Source: Fredinandcohnia quinoae (lineage in GTDB: Bacteria > Bacillota > Bacilli > Bacillales > Bacillaceae_L). From it: a stretch of 64,000 nucleotides of DNA. Both the position numbers and the translations under genes were made by a program. A model generated the notes under the pieces. The model searched no databases. It had not been told where the DNA came from and was given only the letters and a program-made list of their open reading frames with translations. This document shows positions 34,478 through 43,693 of this stretch, piece by piece; position 1 is the stretch's first letter, and every line of letters begins with the position of its first letter. Location of the stretch: the NCBI RefSeq assembly GCF_022427965.1, contig NZ_JAKTTI010000003.1, positions 152,829-216,828 of the forward strand. Reading direction: 5' to 3'.

Positions 34478-35308
34478 ATGCTATTTAAGAAAGGTTTTTC
34501 AGAAAAGGTCGTAAACGGGGTACGCTTGGGAAACGGAACCGTTTCGTTTCAACGTGTTAAATTAAATGTTCATTGCTTCTTCCTGGATGGTGTATTACTT
34601 GATACTGGTGCCCAGTCGTTAGAAAAGGAATTTAAACCATTTTTTCAAGATCTAGATATCGATCAAGTTGTGATCACACATTTTCATGAAGATCATACAG
34701 GTTGCGCTAGATTCCTCCAGCATGAACGGCAAATACCACTATTTATGAATGATCAGATGATTGAATACTGCCGGAATAAAGCTGATTATCCATTGTATCG
34801 TAAGCTGTTTTGGGGAAAACGAAAACCATTTCAAGCTATGGCAATCGGGAAAACCTTTCAGTCCACCAATGCAACATGGGATGTGATTGAATCACCTGGA
34901 CATGCAATTGATCATGTTGCTTTTTTAAATCGTGAAACAGGGCAGTTATTTACTGGTGATTTATACTGTCAGGAGCGGACTAAGGTCGTTCTACGGGAAG
35001 AAAAGATACCAACAATTATTGAATCATTAAAAAGGGTATTAACCTATGATTTTGATGAGGTCTTTTGCAGTCACGCAGGTTTCTTGAAGAACGGACGTGT
35101 TGCTTTACAACGGAAACTAGCATATTTGCAGGAATTGCAAGGAAAAATCATTGACCTTCATGATAAGGGCTTAACACCAATAGAAATAAACACTGCCTTG
35201 TTTCCGAAAAAATATCCCATTATGTTTTTTTCATCAGGAGAGTGGGACTCCATCCACATCGTGAATTCTGTTCTTAAGGAACATACTCATAGATCCTTAA
35301 CATTATAG
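34478..35308 (+). CDS. MBL-fold metallo-hydrolase
   Basis: 276 residues from the ATG at 34478 (GTGGGGGGA upstream; an upstream in-frame ATG at 34460 lacks a site). The metallo-beta-lactamase motif HFHEDHTG is near residue 68, with further ligands in ESPGHAIDHVAF and FTGDLYC, and the last His in FCSHAG; both metal sites look complete. The C-terminal region (KLAYLQELQGKIIDLHDKGLTPIEIN) fits the subgroup of hydrolases with a helical tail. The substrate is unknown. The palindrome in its promoter suggests control by a TetR-type repressor, possibly linked to fatty acid use. Confidence 0.88.
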   Translation: MLFKKGFSEKVVNGVRLGNGTVSFQRVKLNVHCFFLDGVLLDTGAQSLEKEFKPFFQDLDIDQVVITHFHEDHTGCARFLQHERQIPLFMNDQMIEYCRNKADYPLYRKLFWGKRKPFQAMAIGKTFQSTNATWDVIESPGHAIDHVAFLNRETGQLFTGDLYCQERTKVVLREEKIPTIIESLKRVLTYDFDEVFCSHAGFLKNGRVALQRKLAYLQELQGKIIDLHDKGLTPIEINTALFPKKYPIMFFSSGEWDSIHIVNSVLKEHTHRSLTL

Positions 35309-35335
35309 GAATATACCAGGATTTTATGAAAAAAA

Positions 35336-35374
35336 AGAAACCACAAGAACCGTCCCTATGGTTCCTGTGATTCC
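35336..35374. repeat. 'gaaccgtccct' hairpin repeat between convergent genes
   Basis: GAAACCACAAGAACC pairs with GGTTCCTGTGATTCC (two mismatches) around CGTCCCTAT. It shares the AAGAACCGTCCCT core with copies at 13.46, 43.6 and 47.9 kb. Its position between two convergent stops means it could also work as a terminator. Confidence 0.75.
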
Positions 35375-35381
35375 ATTTTCA

Positions 35382-38300
35382 CTATAATTCGTTTAATACG
35401 TTAAGGGCTCTGTATAGCATTACTGCGGCTTCTGCTCGAGTTGCGTTGTCTTTTGGAGCAAATTTGTTTCCTTGTCTTCCGAAGATGATTCCAAGGGCAG
35501 TCGCTTTCTTGACTGATGGTTTTGCATATTTACCTATTTGTGCTTCATCTGCAAATGGCTTCTGTTTTGATAATTCCTTAGTTAGATCAGCATTAGCATA
35601 TTCTACTGCACGAATTATCATGGCTGCTATTTGTTCGCGCGTAATGAATGCATTTGGATCAAACGTATCTGCAGACGTTCCATTGACAATTCCTGCATGA
35701 TAAGCAGCTTCAATTCCTGGATAAGACCACGTGCTTTTATCGGTTACGTCCTTAAACACACCTTCATATTTGGTCTTTGGCAGGTTCAATGCTCTTGCAA
35801 GTAAAACAGCAAATTGTGCACGAGTAATTTTCCCTTCAGGATTAAAAGTAGTCGGAGAAGTACCATATGTTATCGAACGAGAAGCAAGTACTTCTAGCTC
35901 ATCCTTTGCCCAATGATTTTTGATATCATCAAAGGTAATATCATCTCCAACGATTACAAATTTTGAAAAGTGATTTGTTTTAAATGTCACTTTACCCTCT
36001 GAATACGTACCACCTACATACTCTAATTTATTGCCATTGATATAGTATGCTGCCACTTTACGTTTATCATCGATCGTAGACACCGACACTGGAACAGATA
36101 TTTCTACCGGTTCACTGAAAGTAGAGAGTGTTGTTGTTTTACCGCCTTTTTCAGTTGTTATTGAAAATTCAAATACATCCGAAATAGCGGTTCCATTTCC
36201 AGGGATTCCTGTGTTTTTAGCCAATCCAATCTTAATTCGAATTTTATCTTGTGACGTCTTCACAAGATTTTTTACAACCTCGGATGGTAGCGTTACTTGA
36301 ACCTTCCCAGCTTTTATCACTAGTGGTTTAGACGATTCTGCAATTTTTTCTAAAATAGCATTCGTAAATTCTACTGCTACTTCAGGTTTTTCTTTCGTCA
36401 ACTCTGAAACCTCTACTTGGATAACAGAAGCATTTGAATCATTAATCTGGCTTGCGATGTTATTTTCATCGACGACATATACATTGCTAGTTGGTGGAGC
36501 TGGGGAAACACCTCCGCCACCATTACCTGGATTCTCTCCTGGCTTCGCATTCGCAACTTTAATCACAATTGTTGTTAACGGATCTATTGTTAATATATCC
36601 TTTGTTAAGGTAAAACCAGACTTTTCTTTGACAGGATTAGTACCAGCCTCGTCATTATCTACAACGACACTTCCATTTGTAATATCATTGTCTCCTAGTG
36701 TTAACGTACGAGCTGTGTGATCAGCATTGACAAATACATAGTATATGCCTGTACCGTCTGTTGATTGGTTTTTATACGCAATCAGTAAATCCGATGATTT
36801 GATTTCAGGAGCTTCAAGTAATGTTACATTTTTATTCACAAGCTCTTGCTCACCTAATCGGAAAGCATTCGTTGATTTACGTAACTCGATTAACCCCTTT
36901 GTGTAAGCCTGAGTTGTTGTATTAACTGGGTACAATTCTTCATTTGTCGCTTTTTCCCAGTCAAATTTATTGATGGCATCAGATGAATCATACGAGTCAT
37001 GGATGAAGTAAGGATTTGTAAATGGCTTTCCATTTTCATCTACTAATGCATGATACTTTTGCTCTGGTACCCCTTCGCTTAACCATTGTTTCGTTCGACC
37101 ATATTCTTGACCTGCATGGATAAATGCTGTACCTTGTGACGTTAAAATCATAGCATTACCAAGGCGAATTCGTTTGTGTATTTCCAGATCATTCGCTGGA
37201 ATAGCTGGGTCCTTCTTAATTGATTGTGCGATGACATCATATAATGGTAAGTTATCATGTGCTTCGATATATTGAACCATATCACCGGGATCATCTTCAG
37301 CTGTATTCGATGGCTGTCCTTTGAGATTATTGAAAATAACCTGAATATCACGGGCACCACCTGTTAAGAATCGCGGTTCTCCTTCAGAACCGAAACCAGA
37401 TTTTAATTCATTGCGAATTTCATCTGAGAATACGCCAACATGATCAGTTTTATCCATCCAATCCTGGTCTGCACCCATTCCCGCAAGTGTTGGATCAGAT
37501 AGATCGCCAGCAAATGTTCGCCATCCTTCACCAATAAATAATGCATCTGGATTGATTTTAGCTGCAGCATCATATGCATTTTGAATTGCTGGATAAGTCG
37601 CATCCCCCATCATATCAAAACGCATTCCGTCTATTTTATATTCATCAAACCAATATTTCACAGAATCTATTAATAATTTTTCAGACATTTGATGATTCGT
37701 TGCTAGGTTATTCCCAAAGCCACCAAGGAAGTTCCCCTCTGTATCCTGGAAGAAATAATAATTCGGTACAATATCATTTAATTGACTCGTTTGTGCCATA
37801 TGCGTATATACAACATCAAATACGACACCCATACCAGCATCATGAATGGCATCAATTAATTTTTTCATTTCCTTGATTCGCAATTCTGGGTCTGTCGGGT
37901 CTGCTGAATAAGCTCCATCAGGTGAGAAGTAATTATGCGGGTCATAGCCCCAGTTGTATTCATTTCCACCTGCTGAATAGGCAAGCTCCCTTTCGCCCAT
38001 CCTCGTCTCATCACCGTAGTACCATGACATGACAGGAAGTAATTGAACATGGGTTACACCAAGTGATTTAAGGTAATCTAGCTTATCGATAAAGGACTCA
38101 TATGAACCCCATCTTCCGTTTAAATCACCTTCAATTGAAGGATCGGATGTAAAATCACGAACATGTACTTCGTATATAATGGCATCCTCTCGTTTTTTAT
38201 AGCCGTCGATCGATGCATGGCTAAACCCTGCTGGGTTTGTACCTTCCAAATCTACAATCGCCGCTTTACCAACCATATCGCCATCTGGTCCTGCTTCACC

Positions 38301-41300
38301 ATTTGTATTAACAGTGAATGCAGCCATTGATTTTGCATAAGGGTCTAAGACTGTTTTTTCAACACCATCGTTAGTTACTTCATATTGATAGTAGTAGCCT
38401 CTTAAGTCTGTCACACCTATTTCAGATGCAGTAATATCTGCGGACCAAACGCCCTTTTCCCCAAGCGTTAACTCAACAGTCCCAATTTGAGTTGCCGCAT
38501 CTGCTTTATCAAAAAATGTTGCAACAACCTTACTTGCCTTTGGTGCCCATAATTTCAAAGTTGCATTGCCATCGCGATATGTTGCACCTAGATCATCACC
38601 TTCATATGCATACTTCGAATCAATTAATCTCCAACTAGAATTTGCTGTAACCGTTCTGCTAGCAAATGATATCGTTAGCGGTAATTTTTCTAAATCAATT
38701 TTTGCTTTAATCTCGACAGTCATATCACCGGTTACTTCTGCACTAGTTGCAGTTATCTCAGTTCCCGCTGCATCCTTAATCTTTAAATCTGCTAAAATAC
38801 TTTCTGATGTTAATCCTTCTGTCATCGTAAAGTTTAGGAGAATCGTATCCTCTGAAATCACTTCAGCTGACGTAATACCAGAAGCCGAATCCCAGTAAGG
38901 TGTAACATAGACATTATTATCTCCCTGTCTTACCCATAGGCGATTATATCTATCTAATAAATTGAAGGTTTTATCACCGCCATCTTTACCTGCGTCGCCT
39001 TTTGACTCATCCATTACGATAAAACCAATTTGTTTTGCACCTTCATTTAAAGCAATATCCACATAGGCACCGTATTGGTCTCTTCCTGCAAAATCTTCAG
39101 CGCCAGTTGGCCAGTTATCAGTAGGGGTTTCCACATCACCCCACGTCCATGCACCGTAATGATCATAATCCGCATTGTCACGAACATAATGAATCCGAAC
39201 GGTATTTTCCGGCAATTCTACTGGTTCAAATGTGAATACTTCATCCGAACCTTGCTTGATCCAAAGCTCATTGATTTCAGGATTCGTAATTGTAAAAGCT
39301 TTGTCACCGCCGTCTTTTCCTGCATCTCCTTTCGTAACATCCATCACGAGGAATCCGATGCTTTTCGCGCCTTCTTTAAGCTCTACATCAACATAGGCAC
39401 CATAACGATCTTCTTTTTCAAACATGGTTGCACCAGTTGGCCAATTTGCAGATGGTGAGGCAACGTCATTCCATAGCCATGCACCGTAGTTTTCATAATT
39501 TCCATCTGTTCGATTATAGTGAATACGGATGTGATTATCTGGGATTTCACCATCATCAGTTCCACCTTCTGAAGTCACACCTGTAATCGAACCGCCATCC
39601 ACTGTTAACAGTACCGTTCCGCCGTCTGTATTGGAAGGGATTGTTAGTGAAACCTCTCCTGCTTCATTTGCACTAAACGATTCACCACTATAATGGTCAG
39701 TCACAACAGCAGCTTCCCCGTCAAGCTTTAAGGTAACAGTTGTTGCTTGTTTGGAGACGTTCAGTCCAACGTATACTGATTGATCATCGTAGTTGCGTTC
39801 AAATAATAAATACTTTTCACCATTGGAACCACCAATTTTGGTTCGGTTTCCTTTTGCAAATACTTCAGAGTGATCGCCTCTGAAATTTAATATCTTCGTA
39901 TAATGAGCTAAAATGTCATTCCCTTCGGTAATTCCCCAATCGAGGTCCTTACGATTATCGTAAAATGGATAATTATTAGCACCACTTTGTCCAAGCTCTT
40001 CCCCGTAATAAATAATGGGTTGTCCTTTTGCAGTTGCTTGAAGAGAGGCAGCTACCTTCAGTTTACCTTCATCCCCACCAACTGAATTAAGGAATCCATC
40101 CTCGTCATGACTTCCTAAAAATTGACCGAGGGTTGCTGTATTGTCAATTTTTCCATTACGAGCTATTAAACGATCATTAGCCCCTGTAAGATCACCATTC
40201 ACGAAGGTTTTTGCAATTTCTTTAAAACCAAAATCAAGTAGTGAATCCATCATACCTGTTTCCAGATAGCCAAGATCATCCGTATCGCTGGCACCCCAAG
40301 CCTCACCAATCATCTTATGCTCAGGCATTTTTTCTGTAATTGCATTTTTGAATGCCATCCATGTTGCATCTTCTACGTGTTTCACCGTATCCACCCGGAA
40401 ATAGTCGATACTGTTTCCATTTGCAGTCCTTGACTTGTCAATCCAATCTGTTTGCCATTGAATGATTTGTTCACGAACGGCTGGGTCTTCTGTACGAATA
40501 TCAGGAAGTCCAGATAACTCGCCAACTACATCATCCGAGCCAACATTTTCACCCTGACGTATTATATTACTAAATCCTGCTCGTTCCTCATCTGTCGGAT
40601 ACCCTGCTGGAGGATTCTCTCTTTCTCCGTCAAGCTCCTTCAATCCATATCCAGTATGGTTTAACACGACGTCCACCATCATTTTCATTCCGCGTGCATG
40701 GGCTTCATCAATCAATGTATGGAATTCTTCCATTGTGCCAAAATGTGGATTTAACTCACCGAAGTTGCTAGCCCAATATCCATGGTTCGCATAATATGGT
40801 TCACCTTCTACATCTGTCCCGACATCATATTTAATATTTTCGACGATAGGACTAATCCAAATCGTATTCACACCAAGCTTGTCCAAATAATCTAGTTTCT
40901 CTGTAATCCCTTTAAAATCTCCGCCATGATAGGTTCCGCTCTTTTTTGTATCATAATCCATGTTGTACGGATCGTCATTGGCTTTGTTACCATTAAAGAA
41001 TCTGTCGGTAAACATGAAATAAATAATCGCTTCATCCCAATCGAAATCACTCCCCGATTGTCTTGTCTCTATTTCAATCTCTGTTGTACCAACATGTTTA
41101 TTTCCATATGAATCTATTACTGTAATAGGAATTGATTTCACACCAGCTGGTATATGATCAGCTACTGAAATCGTAATCTCTTTTAATATAGGGTCAATTT
41201 GTAATGCTTCTGAGCCTCCTAAGGCTGATACATCTGCATACATTTTGGCAATCGAAAGTCCTTCTGTTATGCCATCTATGTCAACTTTTAGTACTGCATT

Positions 41301-42083
41301 ATCATTATAATCAATCACATTCGGTGACACAGTGCCAGTAACAGTTAATTCGGTTTTGTGAAAACTTATTTTCGATACACCATCAACCGTATTATATGGG
41401 TCATTCACCTCAGTTGTTTCACCGTCAATCGTTACAAGAAAACTATAGGCAGTTTCTCCATTCGGTACATCCTGATACTCAGCTACAAATCTTTCATTTG
41501 AAGGCTCATACGTCATTTCATGAGTTTCACCATTCATCTTTAACTCTACTTTTTCAATTGTATCCATCTTATCATTACGGAATAGTTCCGGATCACGATA
41601 ATAGAAAGTCGCATCCCCATCATTCATGACAGGAGCAGACCCGTCTGGTACAATTCTTATTTCCTCAACACCACTCGTTATGTAGGCTTTTGTAAGTGAA
41701 TCATTTTTATTCACCGGAATAAAGCGATCACCAAATTCTTTTTCAGCCGTATTCCAATCCTCCGTACTGCGGAGAACAAAACCAAATTGTTTTGTTTCGG
41801 GTGCAACGGCTATATTGGCAATTGCTTTTTCTTGTTCATACGTTTCAAAATCAATCTGATCTTCTTTCACACCCGTATTCCATACCCAAATGTTCCACTC
41901 ACCAAAATCTTGATCCTCACGAATATACGTAAAGCGCACAGTACGTTGATTCGGATCAGATTCATTGATAACGGTTACATTTTCAGCCGATGCTTGTTGA
42001 ATAGGCACATAGGGGGCCCACAAACTTAACATCATAACCGCAATCATTAAAATAGAAAATTTCCGTCTTGAATCCTTTTTCAT
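35382..42083 (-). CDS. S-layer-anchored bifunctional amylopullulanase (alpha-amylase + pullulanase)
   Basis: 2233 residues. Order: signal peptide (1-33, ending ASAEN), one CBM41-like starch-binding unit (about 45-150), a GH13 alpha-amylase domain (about 345-750), two near-identical CBM41 units (about 846-950 and 956-1055), a CBM48-like module (about 1160), a type I pullulanase GH13 domain (about 1300-1760), a linker, a further beta-rich domain (about 1860-2040) and three SLH domains (from about 2051, 2108 and 2181). Amylase motifs: DVVLNH, YFRVDTVKH, IGEAWG, LGSHDED. Pullulanase motifs: YNWGYDPHNY, DGMRFDMMGD, IGEGWR, IEAHDN. It cleaves alpha-1,4 and alpha-1,6 bonds at the cell surface. Likely single gene under a LacI-type operator. 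Confidence 0.95.
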   Translation of the reverse strand: MKKDSRRKFSILMIAVMMLSLWAPYVPIQQASAENVTVINESDPNQRTVRFTYIREDQDFGEWNIWVWNTGVKEDQIDFETYEQEKAIANIAVAPETKQFGFVLRSTEDWNTAEKEFGDRFIPVNKNDSLTKAYITSGVEEIRIVPDGSAPVMNDGDATFYYRDPELFRNDKMDTIEKVELKMNGETHEMTYEPSNERFVAEYQDVPNGETAYSFLVTIDGETTEVNDPYNTVDGVSKISFHKTELTVTGTVSPNVIDYNDNAVLKVDIDGITEGLSIAKMYADVSALGGSEALQIDPILKEITISVADHIPAGVKSIPITVIDSYGNKHVGTTEIEIETRQSGSDFDWDEAIIYFMFTDRFFNGNKANDDPYNMDYDTKKSGTYHGGDFKGITEKLDYLDKLGVNTIWISPIVENIKYDVGTDVEGEPYYANHGYWASNFGELNPHFGTMEEFHTLIDEAHARGMKMMVDVVLNHTGYGLKELDGERENPPAGYPTDEERAGFSNIIRQGENVGSDDVVGELSGLPDIRTEDPAVREQIIQWQTDWIDKSRTANGNSIDYFRVDTVKHVEDATWMAFKNAITEKMPEHKMIGEAWGASDTDDLGYLETGMMDSLLDFGFKEIAKTFVNGDLTGANDRLIARNGKIDNTATLGQFLGSHDEDGFLNSVGGDEGKLKVAASLQATAKGQPIIYYGEELGQSGANNYPFYDNRKDLDWGITEGNDILAHYTKILNFRGDHSEVFAKGNRTKIGGSNGEKYLLFERNYDDQSVYVGLNVSKQATTVTLKLDGEAAVVTDHYSGESFSANEAGEVSLTIPSNTDGGTVLLTVDGGSITGVTSEGGTDDGEIPDNHIRIHYNRTDGNYENYGAWLWNDVASPSANWPTGATMFEKEDRYGAYVDVELKEGAKSIGFLVMDVTKGDAGKDGGDKAFTITNPEINELWIKQGSDEVFTFEPVELPENTVRIHYVRDNADYDHYGAWTWGDVETPTDNWPTGAEDFAGRDQYGAYVDIALNEGAKQIGFIVMDESKGDAGKDGGDKTFNLLDRYNRLWVRQGDNNVYVTPYWDSASGITSAEVISEDTILLNFTMTEGLTSESILADLKIKDAAGTEITATSAEVTGDMTVEIKAKIDLEKLPLTISFASRTVTANSSWRLIDSKYAYEGDDLGATYRDGNATLKLWAPKASKVVATFFDKADAATQIGTVELTLGEKGVWSADITASEIGVTDLRGYYYQYEVTNDGVEKTVLDPYAKSMAAFTVNTNGEAGPDGDMVGKAAIVDLEGTNPAGFSHASIDGYKKREDAIIYEVHVRDFTSDPSIEGDLNGRWGSYESFIDKLDYLKSLGVTHVQLLPVMSWYYGDETRMGERELAYSAGGNEYNWGYDPHNYFSPDGAYSADPTDPELRIKEMKKLIDAIHDAGMGVVFDVVYTHMAQTSQLNDIVPNYYFFQDTEGNFLGGFGNNLATNHQMSEKLLIDSVKYWFDEYKIDGMRFDMMGDATYPAIQNAYDAAAKINPDALFIGEGWRTFAGDLSDPTLAGMGADQDWMDKTDHVGVFSDEIRNELKSGFGSEGEPRFLTGGARDIQVIFNNLKGQPSNTAEDDPGDMVQYIEAHDNLPLYDVIAQSIKKDPAIPANDLEIHKRIRLGNAMILTSQGTAFIHAGQEYGRTKQWLSEGVPEQKYHALVDENGKPFTNPYFIHDSYDSSDAINKFDWEKATNEELYPVNTTTQAYTKGLIELRKSTNAFRLGEQELVNKNVTLLEAPEIKSSDLLIAYKNQSTDGTGIYYVFVNADHTARTLTLGDNDITNGSVVVDNDEAGTNPVKEKSGFTLTKDILTIDPLTTIVIKVANAKPGENPGNGGGGVSPAPPTSNVYVVDENNIASQINDSNASVIQVEVSELTKEKPEVAVEFTNAILEKIAESSKPLVIKAGKVQVTLPSEVVKNLVKTSQDKIRIKIGLAKNTGIPGNGTAISDVFEFSITTEKGGKTTTLSTFSEPVEISVPVSVSTIDDKRKVAAYYINGNKLEYVGGTYSEGKVTFKTNHFSKFVIVGDDITFDDIKNHWAKDELEVLASRSITYGTSPTTFNPEGKITRAQFAVLLARALNLPKTKYEGVFKDVTDKSTWSYPGIEAAYHAGIVNGTSADTFDPNAFITREQIAAMIIRAVEYANADLTKELSKQKPFADEAQIGKYAKPSVKKATALGIIFGRQGNKFAPKDNATRAEAAVMLYRALNVLNEL

Positions 42084-42203
42084 GGCTACTCATTCCCTTC
42101 TTAATAAATTTTTTATTGGCAGGAAGTCTTTTTTCACGAAAACCTTTGCACTATTTTTTCATATACTATATCAATACTATATTTCTTACTTGAATAATAT
42201 TTA

Positions 42204-42219
42204 CGCAAACGTTTTCGCA
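42204..42219 (-). promoter_or_regulatory. LacI-family (MalR/CcpA-like) operator ahead of the amylopullulanase gene
   Basis: CGCAAACGTTTTCGCA is an imperfect palindrome with the central CG and A/T arms typical of LacI-family sites; it is closer to maltose-repressor operators (CGCAAACGTTTGCG) than to cre. It lies about 120 bp ahead of the start. Confidence 0.6.
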
Positions 42220-42286
42220 ATTATTTTTCATTCTATTATATATAATTTGAATTTTCAAGCAAATCAATGAACTTTTTTGAATTTAA

Positions 42287-42320
42287 TAAAAAAGTGGTCC
42301 CTACCCCATGTAGGAACCAC
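42287..42320 (-). terminator. Terminator of the MscS-type gene
   Basis: On the minus strand GTGGTTCCTAC pairs with GTAGGGACCAC around ATGGG and ends in T6. Confidence 0.85.
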
Positions 42321-42328
42321 ATAAAATT

Positions 42329-43597
42329 TTAATGCTCTACTTCTCTAATCATTCCATCTTCTTTTGCCCCATCCACAATACTTTTCAAATCATGTCCAGA
42401 TGGGTTCTGGAATAAGCGAAGCCCGAACTCCGGTGCTACGGCAAAAAGGTGGTCAAAAATGTCAGCTTGAACCGATTCATACACGGCCCAGCTTATATCA
42501 CTTGTGAAAACATATATTTCCAATGGTAACCCATGTTCGTTCGGTGCTAGCTGTCTAACCATTAGAGTCATTTCCTGATTGATTCCAGGATGCTTTTGAA
42601 GGTAGTTGTTAATATAGGACCTAAAAACTCCGATATTTGTAAGAGCTCTACCATTCACCGGATTGCTTCGGTTTATTTCGTTCTTAGTATTATACTCTTC
42701 AATCTCTTGTTCCTTTATAACAATATAGTCCGATAGATAAAGGATATTTTTAAACTTCTCAATCATCTCCTCCGTACAAAACGTAATGCTCGTTGTATCG
42801 ATGAATAAAGACCGTTTAATCCTTCGCCCTCCAGAGTTTTGCATCCCACGCCAATTCTTAAAAGAATCGGAAATCAATGCATAGCTCGGAATCATTGTAA
42901 TCGTCTTATCCCAATTTTGCACCTTAACTGTATTTAATGAGATTTCAATAATATCTCCATCAGCCCCATATTTCGGCATTTCAATCCAGTCACCAACCCG
43001 TACCATATCATTGGCAGCCAATTGAACACCTGCAACCAGTCCTAATAACGAATCCTTGAAAACTAACAGAAGTACGGCAGAGAGAGCTCCAAATCCACTT
43101 AGAAGAATAAGGGGGCTCTTACCGATTAGGTTCGCAATAACCACAATAGCTCCAAGCGTGATTACGATAATTTTAATAACCTGAATATAGCCTTTAATCG
43201 GCTTAATCTTTGATATTTCAAAGGTGTCATAAATATCATTGAACGCATTTAATAAACTATTGATTACCATTAATCCTGCAATAATGATATAGGTAATCGC
43301 CAGCTTTTCAATCAAGCTCTCATAGGTTTCAAAGGATCCAGAAAATGAATAGATAATAATCGCAGGAACGATATGGGATAACTTCCGGAAGACCTGTCTC
43401 TCCAAAATGATATTACCCCACTCTAATTGATTAGCTCTTACGATATGTGTGATAATCCTAATTACAATCTTTTTCGTGATTAAATTCGCTACGAAACAGA
43501 TGATTGCAATAAAAAGAATCATAATAACAATCGAAAGATACCTTGCTAAGTCAGGATCTAATTCATATTTTAAAAGTTGGTTGTTGATGAAATTCAT
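42329..43597 (-). CDS. MscS family mechanosensitive channel (YbdG-like)
   Basis: 422 residues. Five or so membrane helices fill residues 1-185, ending with the pore helix GKSPLILLSGFGALSAVLLLVFKDSLLGLVAGVQLAANDMVRVGDWIEMP, which is the MscS signature followed by the beta domain. The cytosolic part (190-422) is longer than in plain MscS and resembles the YbdG/YnaI-like group (SYALISDSFKNWRGMQNSGGRRIKRSLFID). It releases osmolytes under hypo-osmotic shock in known members. CTCCTCC-complementary GGAGGAG lies before the ATG. A repeat hairpin lies just upstream. Confidence 0.92.
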   Translation of the reverse strand: MNFINNQLLKYELDPDLARYLSIVIMILFIAIICFVANLITKKIVIRIITHIVRANQLEWGNIILERQVFRKLSHIVPAIIIYSFSGSFETYESLIEKLAITYIIIAGLMVINSLLNAFNDIYDTFEISKIKPIKGYIQVIKIIVITLGAIVVIANLIGKSPLILLSGFGALSAVLLLVFKDSLLGLVAGVQLAANDMVRVGDWIEMPKYGADGDIIEISLNTVKVQNWDKTITMIPSYALISDSFKNWRGMQNSGGRRIKRSLFIDTTSITFCTEEMIEKFKNILYLSDYIVIKEQEIEEYNTKNEINRSNPVNGRALTNIGVFRSYINNYLQKHPGINQEMTLMVRQLAPNEHGLPLEIYVFTSDISWAVYESVQADIFDHLFAVAPEFGLRLFQNPSGHDLKSIVDGAKEDGMIREVEH

Positions 43598-43611
43598 ATT
43601 CTCCTCCTTTG

Positions 43612-43655
43612 AACCACAGGGACGGTTCTTCTGGTTCTTTCATTTTGTGAAAAGA
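43612..43655. repeat. Half copy of the 'gggacggttct' repeat
   Basis: GAACCACAGGGACGGTTCT, then CTGGTTCTTTCATTTTGTGAAA. This equals the left arm and loop of the long hairpin at 47923-47984 (GGTACGGTTCT..., GGTTCCTTCATTTTGCGAAA). The right arm is missing. Confidence 0.75.
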
Positions 43656-43693
43656 AATAGATGAATCGACCCGCTTTTGATGATTCCTCTGCT

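Noticed and set aside
37148..39565. Several 60-127 codon frames on both strands inside the amylopullulanase gene
   Set aside because: All lie in other frames of one clear long gene with continuous domain matches.
42204..42219. Plain cre site ahead of the amylopullulanase gene
   Set aside because: Aligned to the cre consensus it has about three mismatches; the match to MalR-type palindromes is better.
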